Shown here: piece after piece, positions 22,502 through 30,640 of the stretch
Position numbering within the stretch: the first letter of the stretch is position 1
Layout: every line of letters begins with the position of its first letter
Origin: Melaminivora suipulveris
GTDB taxonomy: Bacteria; Pseudomonadota; Gammaproteobacteria; Burkholderiales; Burkholderiaceae_C
NCBI RefSeq assembly: GCF_003008575.1
Contig: NZ_CP027667.1
Location: forward strand, 3,434,001-3,498,000
DNA length: 64,000 bases
Direction: 5' to 3'
Notes under the pieces: model-generated
Told to the model about the DNA's origin: nothing
The model's database searches: none
The model's input: only the letters and a program-made list of their open reading frames with translations
Position numbers and translations under genes: made by a program

Positions 22502-23296
22502 TCAACCCAGCAGCAGCGCGTCGTCCGACAGTTTCTCGCCGCGCACGCGCTCGAACATCTGCAGCAGGTCGGGCACGTCCATGCGCGCGCGCTCCTCGCC
22601 CGAGACGTCCAGCACCACCTGGCCCTGGTGCAGCATGACGGTGCGTTGGCCCACGTCCAGCGCCTGGCGCATGCTGTGCGTGACCATCATGGTGGTCAAC
22701 TTGTTCTCGGCCACGATGCGGCTCGTGAGCTGCAGCACGAAGTCGGCGGTGCGCGGGTCCAGCGCCGCGGTGTGCTCGTCCAGCAGCAGGATGCGCGACG
22801 GCTGCAGCGCCGCCATGAGCAGGCTCACGGCCTGGCGCTGGCCGCCCGAGAGCAGGCCGATGCGGTCGGTGAGGCGGTTTTCCAGGCCCAGGCCCAGGGT
22901 GGCCAGGCGCTCGCGGTACATGGCGCGCTCGGCAGCCTTGACGGCACCGCGCAGCCCGCGGCGCGTGCCGCGTTGCTGGGCCAGGGCCATGTTTTCCTCG
23001 ATGGTCAGATCCTCGCAGGTGCCGGCCATCGGGTCCTGGAACACACGCGCCACGCGCTGGGCGCGCGACCATACGGGCTGGCGCGTCACGTCCAGGCCGT
23101 CGATGGCGATGCGCCCGGAGTCCACGCCCAGATCGCCCGAGATGGCGTTCAGGAAGGTGGACTTGCCGGCGCCGTTGGAGCCTATGACGGTGGTGAACTG
23201 CCCGGCCGGGATCTCCAGCGACATGCCGCGCAGGGCGCGGGTCTCGATGGGCGTGCCGGGGTTGAAAGTGATGTGCAGGTCTTGTGCGCTCAGCAT
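22502..23296 (-). CDS. ABC transporter ATP-binding protein (TrpZ-like)
   Basis: A 264-residue cytoplasmic ATPase. Walker A is GSNGAGKSTF (about 38-47), the signature is LLSGGQRQAVSLL, and Walker B is ILLLDEHTAALDP. GGPGxP-type markers of lipid exporters are absent. An AGGAGG-type ribosome site precedes the ATG. With the downstream-encoded permease and the TrpX-type binding protein it forms an importer that is annotated as a tryptophan/tyrosine or uncharacterised ABC system in other bacteria; the substrate here is unknown. Confidence 0.93.
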   Translation of the reverse strand: MLSAQDLHITFNPGTPIETRALRGMSLEIPAGQFTTVIGSNGAGKSTFLNAISGDLGVDSGRIAIDGLDVTRQPVWSRAQRVARVFQDPMAGTCEDLTIEENMALAQQRGTRRGLRGAVKAAERAMYRERLATLGLGLENRLTDRIGLLSGGQRQAVSLLMAALQPSRILLLDEHTAALDPRTADFVLQLTSRIVAENKLTTMMVTHSMRQALDVGQRTVMLHQGQVVLDVSGEERARMDVPDLLQMFERVRGEKLSDDALLLG

Positions 23297-23312
23297 GGTC
23301 TGTTCCTCCGAG

Positions 23313-24221
23313 TCACAGGCTCTTGGGCGCGTCCGGCACGCGCTTGCTGCGCAGGCGGCGCTTGAGCTGCGGGATGACCAGCGCGATGGTCACCAGCACG
23401 GCGGTGACCAGGTTCAGATCCTGCGCCTTCAGGCCGATGAAATCGCTGTTGAGCGCGGCAGCGATGAAGAAGCGGTAGACGATGGCGCCGATGATCACGG
23501 CCAGCGTGGCGAGGGCGATGCGCCGCGACGGCAGGATGCTCTCGCCCACGATCACCGCTGCCAGTCCGATGACGATGGTGCCGATGCCCATGGAGATGTC
23601 CGAGCCGCCCTGCGTCTGCGCAAACAGCGCGCCGGCCAGGCCCACCAACGCGTTGGATACCGCCATGCCCAGCAGCACCATGGCGCCGGTGTTGATGCCC
23701 TGGGCGCGCGCCATGCGGGCGTTGGAGCCGGTGGCGCGGATGGCCAGGCCGCGCTCGGTGGCGAAGAACCAGTCCATGGCCAGCTTGGCGGCGACCACGA
23801 TCACCACCAGCAGCAGCGGGCGCCACCAATAGTCCTCCAGCCCGCCCGGCTGCAGCAGCGTGAACACCGTCGGATCGTTGATCAGCGGCACGTTGGGCCC
23901 ACCCATGATGCGCAGGTTGACCGAGTACAGCGCGATCATCATCAGGATGGAGGCCAGCAGATCCATGATTTTGAGGCGCACGTTCAGCCAGCCGGTGACC
24001 AGACCGGCCACGGCACCCGCGGCTGTCGCCACCAGTGTCGCCATGAAGGGATTGATGCCATTGGCGATCAGGATGGCGCAGACCGCGCCGCCGAGCGGGA
24101 AGCTGCCGTCCACCGTCAGGTCGGGAAAGCGCAGCAAGCGAAAAGAGATCAGGACGCCCAAGGCGACCAGGCTGAAGATCAGCCCGATCTCGATTGCGCC
24201 GAGCAGGGAAAACAGGGACAT
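23313..24221 (-). CDS. ABC transporter permease (TrpY-like)
   Basis: A 302-residue permease of the branched-chain type (BPD_transp_2 family) with about eight to nine hydrophobic helices. The start MSLFSLLGAIEIGLIFSLVA and LLRFPDLTVDGSFPLGGAVC match the family that partners PF04392 binding proteins. The gap to the ATPase gene is 16 bp. A terminator-like hairpin separates it from the binding-protein gene. Confidence 0.93.
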   Translation of the reverse strand: MSLFSLLGAIEIGLIFSLVALGVLISFRLLRFPDLTVDGSFPLGGAVCAILIANGINPFMATLVATAAGAVAGLVTGWLNVRLKIMDLLASILMMIALYSVNLRIMGGPNVPLINDPTVFTLLQPGGLEDYWWRPLLLVVIVVAAKLAMDWFFATERGLAIRATGSNARMARAQGINTGAMVLLGMAVSNALVGLAGALFAQTQGGSDISMGIGTIVIGLAAVIVGESILPSRRIALATLAVIIGAIVYRFFIAAALNSDFIGLKAQDLNLVTAVLVTIALVIPQLKRRLRSKRVPDAPKSL

Positions 24222-24241
24222 GGCGGCAGACGCTTGAAAAC

Positions 24242-24267
24242 AAAAAAGCAGGAGCCGAAGCTCCTGC
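24242..24267 (-). terminator. Strong hairpin with T-tract between binding protein and permease
   Basis: On the minus strand GCAGGAGC, loop TTCG, GCTCCTGC and then TTTTTTG. The stable tetraloop and six T's make a textbook intrinsic terminator inside the ABC operon, 38 bp after the binding-protein stop. Confidence 0.9.
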
Positions 24268-24305
24268 GGAACGCGCAGGCCGCTGCGGCGGCCAGGGGTG
24301 ACGTT

Positions 24306-25277
24306 TTACTGCACCACTTGCGCGGCGGACTTCACCAGTGCCTCGGGCAGCTTCACGCCCTGTTTTTCGGCGGCGCCGGGGTTCACAAACAGTTCCAGCT
24401 TGGTGCTGGTCTCGGGCTTGATATCGCCGGGCTGCTCGCCCTTCAGGATGCGCGCGACCATGCGGCCGGTTTGCTCGCCCAGATCGCGGTAGTTGATGCC
24501 CAGGGCGGCGATGGCGCCGCGCTTGACGCTGTCGGTGTCCGAGGCCACCAGCGGCAGCTTGGCCTCCTGGCCGACCTTGACCAGCGCCTCGTACGAAGAC
24601 ACCACGTTGTTGTCGGTGTTGGTGTAGACCACGTCCACCTTGCCGATCAGCGAGCGCGCGGCGCTGCCCACGTCCACCGAGCGCGGGGCAGAGGCCTCGA
24701 CCAGCGTCATGCCCTGCTTGGCCAGCAGCTCCTTCATCTCCTTGACCACCACGACCGAGTTGGCCTCGCCGGGGTTGTAGACCATGCCCACGCGCTTGGC
24801 ACTTGGCACGACCTGCTTGATCAGGTCGATCTGCTTGTCCAGCGCCAGCAGGTCGGATACGCCGGTCACGTTGTTCTTGGAAGGCTCCCAGCTCTTGACC
24901 AGCTTGGCCGCGACCGGGTCGGTCACCGCGGTGAAGACCACCGGCACGCTCTTGGTCGCGGCCACCACCGCCTGCGCCGAGGGCGTGGCGATGGCGACGA
25001 TGGCATCCGGCTTGTCGCCGACGAACTTGCGCGCGATCTGCGCCGCCGTGCCGGTGTTGCCTTGCGCGCTTTGGTACTGCCACTTGAGGTTCTTGCCCTC
25101 CTCATAGCCGGCGGCCTTCAGGGCGTCCTTCACGCCATCGCGCACGGCGTCCAGCGCGGGGTGCTCGACGATGGCGGTCACGGCCACGGACTTCATGTCG
25201 GCAGCGTGCGCTGCAGGGGCGATGGCGGCGGCGGCCAGGGCCAATGCGCTCAGTGGCGCCCAGGACAAGCTCTTCAT
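24306..25277 (-). CDS. ABC transporter substrate-binding protein (TrpX-like, PF04392 type)
   Basis: A 323-residue periplasmic protein with a signal peptide ending PAAHAAD. The sequence AVTAIVEHPALDAVRDGVKD, then NVTGVSDLLALDKQIDLIK and PVVFTAVTDPVAAKLV, are hallmarks of the TrpX family. The start at 25277 is chosen to give a normal signal peptide; the frame extends to 25301. It is the first gene of an importer operon with internal termination. Ligand is possibly an aromatic amino acid, by family only. Confidence 0.93.
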   Translation of the reverse strand: MKSLSWAPLSALALAAAAIAPAAHAADMKSVAVTAIVEHPALDAVRDGVKDALKAAGYEEGKNLKWQYQSAQGNTGTAAQIARKFVGDKPDAIVAIATPSAQAVVAATKSVPVVFTAVTDPVAAKLVKSWEPSKNNVTGVSDLLALDKQIDLIKQVVPSAKRVGMVYNPGEANSVVVVKEMKELLAKQGMTLVEASAPRSVDVGSAARSLIGKVDVVYTNTDNNVVSSYEALVKVGQEAKLPLVASDTDSVKRGAIAALGINYRDLGEQTGRMVARILKGEQPGDIKPETSTKLELFVNPGAAEKQGVKLPEALVKSAAQVVQ

Positions 25278-25419
25278 TTGAGATCTATCTCCAGTTGACA
25301 AGAATCGGTTCCATCAATCGTCCGCAGGCAGCCGGCGTGGAACCACGCGCCGGCATCAAGGGAGAAAGCTTTGCTGGCCGCGCCGGCCCGCCTGGGGGCG
25401 GCAGCCGGCGCGCGGACCC

Positions 25420-27126
25420 TCACATGCCCGTGTAGTTCGGCCCGCCGCCGCCCTCGGGCGTGACCCAGACGATGTTCTGCGTCGGGTCCTTGATGTCGCA
25501 GGTCTTGCAGTGCACGCAGTTTTGCGCGTTGATCTGCAGGCGCTCGGCATTGCCGCCCTTGGTCTCGTCGGGCACGAACTCGTACACGCCGGCGGGGCAG
25601 TAGCGGCTCTCCGGCCCGGCGTAGATCGGCAGGTTGATCTCGGTGGGCACCTTCGGGTCTTTCAGCTTCAGGTGCGCCGGCTGGTTTTCCGCATGGTTGG
25701 TGTTGCTGATGAACACGCTGGACAGGCGGTCGAAGGTCAGCTTGCCGTCGGGCTTGGGGTAGACGATGGGTTTGCACTCGGCGGCGGGCTTCAAGGCCGC
25801 GTGGTCGGGCGTGTCGCGGTGCAGCGTCCAGGGGATGTGGCCCTTGAGCACGAACTGCTCGATGCCGTTCATCAGCGTGGCCGTGGTCAGGCCCTTCTTG
25901 AACCAGGCCTTGAAGTTGCGCGCCTTGTTCAGTTCCTCGTACAGCCAGCTCTCCTCGAAAGCCTTGGGGTATGCCGTCAGCTCGTCGCCCTGGCGGCCGG
26001 CCACCACGGCGTCGTAGGCGGCCTCGGCTGCCAGCATGCCGGTCTTGATGGCGGCGTGGCTGCCCTTGATGCGGCTGGCGTTCAGGAAGCCCGCGTCGCA
26101 GCCCACCAGCGCGCCGCCGGGGAAGACGAACTTGGGCAGGCTCATCAGGCCGCCGGCGGTAATCGCCCGCGCGCCGTAGCTCAGGCGTTTGGCCGGCTTG
26201 ATGCCCTTGGCCTCGTCGCCCTCCAGGTACCAGCGGATGTTGGGGTGCAGCTTCCAGCGCTGCATTTCCTCGAAGGGGCTCAGATAGGGGTTGGCGTAAT
26301 CCAGCCCGGTGATGAAACCCAGCGTGACTTTGTTGTCTTCCAGGTGGTACAGAAAGCCGCCGCCGTAGGTGTCGTTGGCAAGGGGCCAGCCGGCGGTGTG
26401 CAGCACGAAGCCGGGCTGAGCGCGTTGCGGGTCGACTTCCCACAGTTCCTTCACACCGATGCCGTAGGTCTGCGGGTCGCGCCCGTCGTCGAGCTTGTAG
26501 CGTGCGATCAGCTGCTTGCCCAGATGGCCGCGCGAGCCTTCGGCGAAGATGGTGTACTTGCCATGCAGCTCCATGCCCAGCTGGAAGTCGCCGGTGGGCT
26601 CGCCCTCCTTGCCGATACCGACGTTGCCCGTGGCCACGCCCTTGACCGAGCCATCGTCGTTGTAGAGCACCTCGGCGGCGGCGAAGCCGGGGAAGATTTC
26701 CACGCCCAGGCCCTCGGCCTGCTCGGCCAGCCAGCGCACCACGTTGCCCAGGCTCACCACGTAGTTGCCGTGGTTCTGGAAGCACTGGGGCAGCAGGAAG
26801 TTGGGCGTGCGAAACGACGATTTCTCGCCCAGGAAGACCATGGCGTCGTCGGTCACCGGCTGATTCAAAGGGGCGCCCTTGGCCTTCCAGTCGGGGATCA
26901 ATTCGTTCAGGGCACGCGGGTCGACGATGGCGCCCGAGAGGATGTGTGCGCCGGGCTCGGAGCCCTTTTCCAGCACCACCACCGAGATGTCCTTGCCATT
27001 GGTCTCGGCCATCTGCTTGAGGCGGATGGCCGTGGCCAGCCCGCCGGGGCCGCCGCCGACGATCACCACGTCGTACTCCATGGCCTCGCGCGGGCCGTAT
27101 TGCTGCAGGATTTCCTCGTTGGTCAT
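25420..27126 (-). CDS. Electron transfer flavoprotein-ubiquinone oxidoreductase
   Basis: A 568-residue membrane-associated flavoprotein that passes electrons from ETF to ubiquinone during fatty-acid and amino-acid oxidation. The FAD motif VVIVGGGPGGLATAIRL is at about residues 19-35. The C-terminus carries the 4Fe-4S cluster (NCVHCKTCDIKDP) and ends VWVTPEGGGGPNYTGM. Length and both domains are complete. The start at 27126 is preferred over the open frame to 27225. It is monocistronic and divergent from a thioesterase gene. etfAB are not in the window. Confidence 0.97.
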   Translation of the reverse strand: MTNEEILQQYGPREAMEYDVVIVGGGPGGLATAIRLKQMAETNGKDISVVVLEKGSEPGAHILSGAIVDPRALNELIPDWKAKGAPLNQPVTDDAMVFLGEKSSFRTPNFLLPQCFQNHGNYVVSLGNVVRWLAEQAEGLGVEIFPGFAAAEVLYNDDGSVKGVATGNVGIGKEGEPTGDFQLGMELHGKYTIFAEGSRGHLGKQLIARYKLDDGRDPQTYGIGVKELWEVDPQRAQPGFVLHTAGWPLANDTYGGGFLYHLEDNKVTLGFITGLDYANPYLSPFEEMQRWKLHPNIRWYLEGDEAKGIKPAKRLSYGARAITAGGLMSLPKFVFPGGALVGCDAGFLNASRIKGSHAAIKTGMLAAEAAYDAVVAGRQGDELTAYPKAFEESWLYEELNKARNFKAWFKKGLTTATLMNGIEQFVLKGHIPWTLHRDTPDHAALKPAAECKPIVYPKPDGKLTFDRLSSVFISNTNHAENQPAHLKLKDPKVPTEINLPIYAGPESRYCPAGVYEFVPDETKGGNAERLQINAQNCVHCKTCDIKDPTQNIVWVTPEGGGGPNYTGM

Positions 27127-27277
27127 GGATGTCTCGTAGGCTGGAATGTTGAAAGGACGGCTGCGGCCGGAGGAGGGCCGCCAATGGCGGACGATTGTAT
27201 GCACCTGGCATCGGCAAAAGCGCACGGCCGTTCAATCGACTGCAAGCCAGGCGACAGCGCCGCGCGGGGCGCCGCCG

Positions 27278-27283
27278 CACAAT
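27278..27283 (+). promoter_or_regulatory. Candidate -10 box of the thioesterase gene
   Basis: CACAAT ends 7 nt before the ATG at 27291, a geometry implying a leaderless transcript. A convincing -35 box is not seen. Confidence 0.3.
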
Positions 27284-27290
27284 CGCGCCC

Positions 27291-27710
27291 ATGAAAATTC
27301 CCTTGCCTGAACATAAGAAGCTGGTGCACCAGATGAGCCTGGACGTGCGCTGGGGCGACATGGACGCCATGGGCCACGTCAACAACGCGGTGTACTTCCG
27401 CTACATGGAGAGCGTGCGCATCGCCTGGATGACGGCCGTGGGCGCCGATCCGCAGCCGCGGGGCGAAGGTCCGGTGATCGTCAACGCCTTTTGCAGCTTC
27501 CTGCGCCAGATCGAATATCCGGCGCGGCTGCTGCTCAAGCTCTACGTGAGCGACCCGGCGCGCACCACGTTCGAAACCTGGACCACCATCGAGCGCGAAG
27601 ATCAGCCCGGCGTGCTGTATGCCGAAGGCGGCGCCACCACCATCTGGGTGGACTTCCCGAAACAAAAGGCCATGCCCCTGCCCGACTGGATGCGCGAGGC
27701 CGTCAGCTAA
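27291..27710 (+). CDS. Acyl-CoA thioesterase, hotdog fold (4HBT family)
   Basis: A 139-residue single hotdog protein. The motif VRWGDMDAMGHVNNAVYFRYMES contains the catalytic Asp and the helix that defines 4-hydroxybenzoyl-CoA-type thioesterases. It would hydrolyse an acyl-CoA in the cytoplasm; chain specificity cannot be told. The frame is open upstream to 27195, but the family starts at 27291. It overlaps the stop of the convergent histidine kinase by 4 bp. Confidence 0.9.
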   Translation: MKIPLPEHKKLVHQMSLDVRWGDMDAMGHVNNAVYFRYMESVRIAWMTAVGADPQPRGEGPVIVNAFCSFLRQIEYPARLLLKLYVSDPARTTFETWTTIEREDQPGVLYAEGGATTIWVDFPKQKAMPLPDWMREAVS

Positions 27711-29086
27711 AGCGTCTGCATCTGCATCTGCGTCTGCGCCGGCGCGGGCAACACCAGCCGTGCTTCGAAGCCATCGCTGCGCCCTGGCAGGGGTGAGGCC
27801 AGCAACAACTGCCCGCCATGCTTGTGCGCGATGGTGCTGGCGATGGACAGGCCCAGGCCATAGCCGGCGCGGCTGGCGCTGTGGCGCACGTGGCGCTGCC
27901 GCAGACTGGCCAGCCGCTCGGGCGGCACGCCGGGACCGGCATCGCGCACGGCCAGCACTGATCCGGGGCCCACGATGATCTCCGCCGTGCTGCCGGCGCT
28001 GTAGTGCAGGGCGTTTTCCACCAGGTTGCGCAGCGCGATCGCCAGCGCGTCGAAGTCGCCCGCCGCCTGGGGCGCCAGCCCGTCCCGCGGCGCCAGCGTC
28101 AGCTCCAGCCGGTCGACCACGCTGGCGTCCTGCCAGAACTCCTGCGCCACGACGTCGGCCAGTTGTGCCAGATCCACCGGCTCACGCGCCAGGGGCGCGC
28201 TGGATTCGGCGCGCGACAGTTGCAGCAGCTTTTCCGTGCGCTGGCCCAGCGTCTGCAGCGAGGCCAGGGCTGCCTGCACGTCGCTGCGCGCCAGGCCGTG
28301 CTCCAGGGCCGTCTGCAGGCGCAGGCGCGCCGCTGCAAGCGGCGTGCGCAACTCGTGCGCGGCGTTGGCGGCCAGGGCGCGCTCCACGTCCAGCGCCTGC
28401 GACAGACGCGCCAGCAGATGGTTCACGTGCTCCTCCACGGTGTGCAGCTCGCGCGGCAGGTGGGCGAGGGCAATGGGCGCCAGCAGCTGCCCGTCGCGCC
28501 GGCTGATCTCGTGCGCGAGCTGCTCGAGCACGCGCAGCTCGCGCCGGGCGATGCGCCGCAGCAGCCAGGCCAGCAGCGGCAGCACGGCGGCCAGAGGCAC
28601 GATCAGGCCCAGCAGGGTGCGGTTCAGCGCCTGGCGCCGCTCGTCCAGTGGATCGGCCACCTGCAGAAATACGTCGCGCGCGGGGTGGCGCAGCGTGTAC
28701 ACGCGCCAGGCGCCGGCGTCGGCAAAACCCGGCGCCAGCGGCACGTCGAACTGCGCGTCGTTGGCGCCGGCCGAGTGCGCCAGCACGCGCGTGTCCGGTG
28801 CGACCAGGCGGTAGGGCACGTCCGAATCGGCGAACGAGGCTGGCGGCGGGATGCCCAGCGGGGCGCCGCCCGGCGGCTGCGGCGCGCCGTCCAGGTGCCG
28901 CAGCGCGATGTCGAACAGGCGATGCGAGACCTCCACCAGTTCGCTGTCGAAGTTGTAGTTGATCTCGCGGTCCACATACCAGACCACACCCAGAACGCCC
29001 ACCAGCCACACGCCGCCTACCCACAGGATGAGCGTGCGCGCCAGCCGCCCGGCCAGCGTCTCGCGACGACGCGCTGGCGCGCTCAT
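27707..29086 (-). CDS. Sensor histidine kinase (QseC/PmrB-like)
   Basis: A 459-residue membrane kinase. Helices at about 15-38 and 158-178 bracket a periplasmic sensor domain. The phospho-acceptor is His244 (ANAAHELRTPLAAAR); the ATPase domain has an N-box (LRNLVENALHY) and VRDAGPGVPPERL. Its start overlaps the response regulator stop by 4 bp. The pair is divergent from a PAP2 phosphatase and an EptA-type gene, so it probably controls lipid A or envelope modification, as PmrAB does elsewhere. Confidence 0.93.
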   Translation of the reverse strand: MSAPARRRETLAGRLARTLILWVGGVWLVGVLGVVWYVDREINYNFDSELVEVSHRLFDIALRHLDGAPQPPGGAPLGIPPPASFADSDVPYRLVAPDTRVLAHSAGANDAQFDVPLAPGFADAGAWRVYTLRHPARDVFLQVADPLDERRQALNRTLLGLIVPLAAVLPLLAWLLRRIARRELRVLEQLAHEISRRDGQLLAPIALAHLPRELHTVEEHVNHLLARLSQALDVERALAANAAHELRTPLAAARLRLQTALEHGLARSDVQAALASLQTLGQRTEKLLQLSRAESSAPLAREPVDLAQLADVVAQEFWQDASVVDRLELTLAPRDGLAPQAAGDFDALAIALRNLVENALHYSAGSTAEIIVGPGSVLAVRDAGPGVPPERLASLRQRHVRHSASRAGYGLGLSIASTIAHKHGGQLLLASPLPGRSDGFEARLVLPAPAQTQMQMQTL

Positions 29087-29760
29087 GCGTCGGCGCTGCC
29101 GTCAGGGCTGGCCAGGCGGTAGCCCAGGCCGCGCACGGTTTCGATGTGCGCGCGCCCCAGCTTCTTGCGCAGCCGGCTGATGAAGACCTCCAGCGTGTTG
29201 CTGTCGGATTCGCCGCCCCAGCCGTACAGGGCATCCTGCAGGTTGCCCCGCGTGTGCACTTGCTGCGCGCGCGTGGCCAGCACGCGCAAGAGCGCCCATT
29301 CTTTTTGCGTCAGCGCCACCGGCACGCCGGCGCGGCGCACCTGCTCGGCCCCCAGGTCGATCTGCAGATCGCCCAGGGCCAACACCGGCTGGCCGGCGCT
29401 GGCGCGGCGGCGCTCCACGGCGCGCAGGCGTGCCAGCAGCTCGCCAGGGTCATAGGGCTTGACCAGGTAGTCGTCGGCGCCGGCGTCCAGGCCGTGGATG
29501 CGGTCGCTGACCTGGTCGCGCGCCGTCAGCACGATGGCGATGGGACGCTCCTTGAGCGCGCGCACCTCGCGCAGCAGGGCCAGGCCGTCGCCGTCGGGAA
29601 GATGCAGATCCAGCAGCACGGCGGCGTATTGGGCGCTGTGCAGCGCGGCTGTGGCCTGCGCCAGCGTCGGCGCGGCGTCGACCACGAAGGCCTTGGCGCG
29701 CAGATAGCCGCACACGGCTTCGCGCAGGGCGCTGTCGTCTTCCACCAGCAGGATGCGCAT
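29083..29760 (-). CDS. OmpR-family response regulator (QseB/PmrA-like)
   Basis: A 225-residue regulator with a receiver (Asp51 in LLDLHLPDGDG; conserved Lys in YLVKPYDPGEL) and a winged-helix DNA-binding domain with the typical RVLATRAQQVHTRGNL and SNTLEVFISRLRKKLG. It is the first gene of the two-component operon. Candidate binding sites with TTCAG direct repeats lie in its divergent promoter region and before eptA. Confidence 0.94.
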   Translation of the reverse strand: MRILLVEDDSALREAVCGYLRAKAFVVDAAPTLAQATAALHSAQYAAVLLDLHLPDGDGLALLREVRALKERPIAIVLTARDQVSDRIHGLDAGADDYLVKPYDPGELLARLRAVERRRASAGQPVLALGDLQIDLGAEQVRRAGVPVALTQKEWALLRVLATRAQQVHTRGNLQDALYGWGGESDSNTLEVFISRLRKKLGRAHIETVRGLGYRLASPDGSADA

Positions 29761-29813
29761 GGGCAGGGCTCTCGGAGCGAACGGGCTGGAAAGTGTAGGG
29801 CAGGGCCGGCGCG

Positions 29814-29834
29814 CATTCAGCCGGCATTCAGGCG
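29814..29834. promoter_or_regulatory. TTCAG-N6-TTCAG direct repeat, site 1
   Basis: CATTCAGCCGGCATTCAGGCG contains two TTCAG half-sites with 11-bp spacing, between the divergent response regulator and PAP2 genes, 55 bp before the PAP2 ATG. Direct repeats of about 10-11 bp are typical OmpR-family operators. Site 2 before eptA matches it at 17 of 21 positions. Confidence 0.6.
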
Positions 29835-29888
29835 CCGCGCCTACGCTGCACGCACCGTTTCCGGCACGCGCCGCGCCGCCTCCTCCTC

Positions 29889-30602
29889 ATGACCGCTTCC
29901 ACTCTTTTGCCCCTGCGCCGCCTCGGCGCCTTCACCCTGCTGCTTCTGGCGCTGCTGCTGGCCTGGGACGCCAGCGGCCTGGATCTGCCGCTGGCGCGCC
30001 TGTTCGGCGACGCGCAGGGCTTTGCCTGGCGCGACCAGCCTGCCTTCGTGCTGCTGGCGCACACGCTGCCGCGCTGGGCCAGCAGCGCGCTGCTGCTGGC
30101 GCTGGCCTTTGGCGCGCTGCGGCCCTGGGGCTTTCTGCGCGCGCTGGCGCCGCGCGACCGCTGGCAACTGGTGCTGGCCATCGCCCTCGCCATGGCCGCC
30201 ATCACGCTGTTCAAGCGCGCGAGCAGCACCAGCTGCCCCTGGGATCTGGCGGAGTTTGGCGGCACGCTGGCGCACGTCTCGCATTGGCTGTGGGGTGTGC
30301 GCGATGGCGGCGCGGGACACTGCTTCCCGGCCGGCCACGCCTCGGCGGCCTTCGCCTACCTGGCCGGCTGTTTCGTGCTGCGGCGCTCTGTTGCGCGCGC
30401 CGTGGCCATGCGCTGGCTGGCGGCGGCGCTGGCGGCCGGCCTGCTGCTGGGCCTGGCGCAGCAGGTGCGCGGCGCGCACTACATGAGCCACACGCTGTGG
30501 ACGGCGTGGATCTGCTGGACGGTAGGCCTGGCGCTTGAGGGGCTGGCGCGCTGGCTGCCCGCCGCAGGCCAGCCCGCTGCGGTTCATCTGAACGAAGCCT
30601 GA
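29889..30602 (+). CDS. PAP2-family membrane phosphatase
   Basis: A 237-residue protein with about six hydrophobic helices and the PAP2 catalytic blocks: FKRASSTSCPWDL, CFPAGHASAAFAYL and a final QVRGAHYMSHTLW with Arg and His. Members hydrolyse lipid phosphates such as lipid A 1-phosphate, undecaprenyl pyrophosphate or phosphatidylglycerol phosphate in the inner membrane facing the periplasm. Being followed by eptA and divergent from a PmrAB-like pair suggests a lipid A or recycling role; the exact substrate is not known. Confidence 0.9.
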   Translation: MTASTLLPLRRLGAFTLLLLALLLAWDASGLDLPLARLFGDAQGFAWRDQPAFVLLAHTLPRWASSALLLALAFGALRPWGFLRALAPRDRWQLVLAIALAMAAITLFKRASSTSCPWDLAEFGGTLAHVSHWLWGVRDGGAGHCFPAGHASAAFAYLAGCFVLRRSVARAVAMRWLAAALAAGLLLGLAQQVRGAHYMSHTLWTAWICWTVGLALEGLARWLPAAGQPAAVHLNEA

Positions 30603-30607
30603 ACGGA

Positions 30608-30629
30608 CGCTTCAGCCGCCCTTCAGGCG
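30608..30629. promoter_or_regulatory. TTCAG-N6-TTCAG direct repeat, site 2
   Basis: GCTTCAGCCGCCCTTCAGGCG lies in the 38-bp gap between the PAP2 stop and the eptA start, and is the near-copy of site 1. It is very close to the start codon (12-24 bp), so it may act with a promoter giving a very short leader, or block or modulate readthrough. Confidence 0.55.
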
Positions 30630-30640
30630 GCGCGCCCACC

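Noticed and set aside
22077..25298. 1073-codon plus-strand open frame
   Set aside because: Antisense to three well-recognised ABC transporter genes; composition is Arg/His/Gln-rich and no ribosome site is seen.
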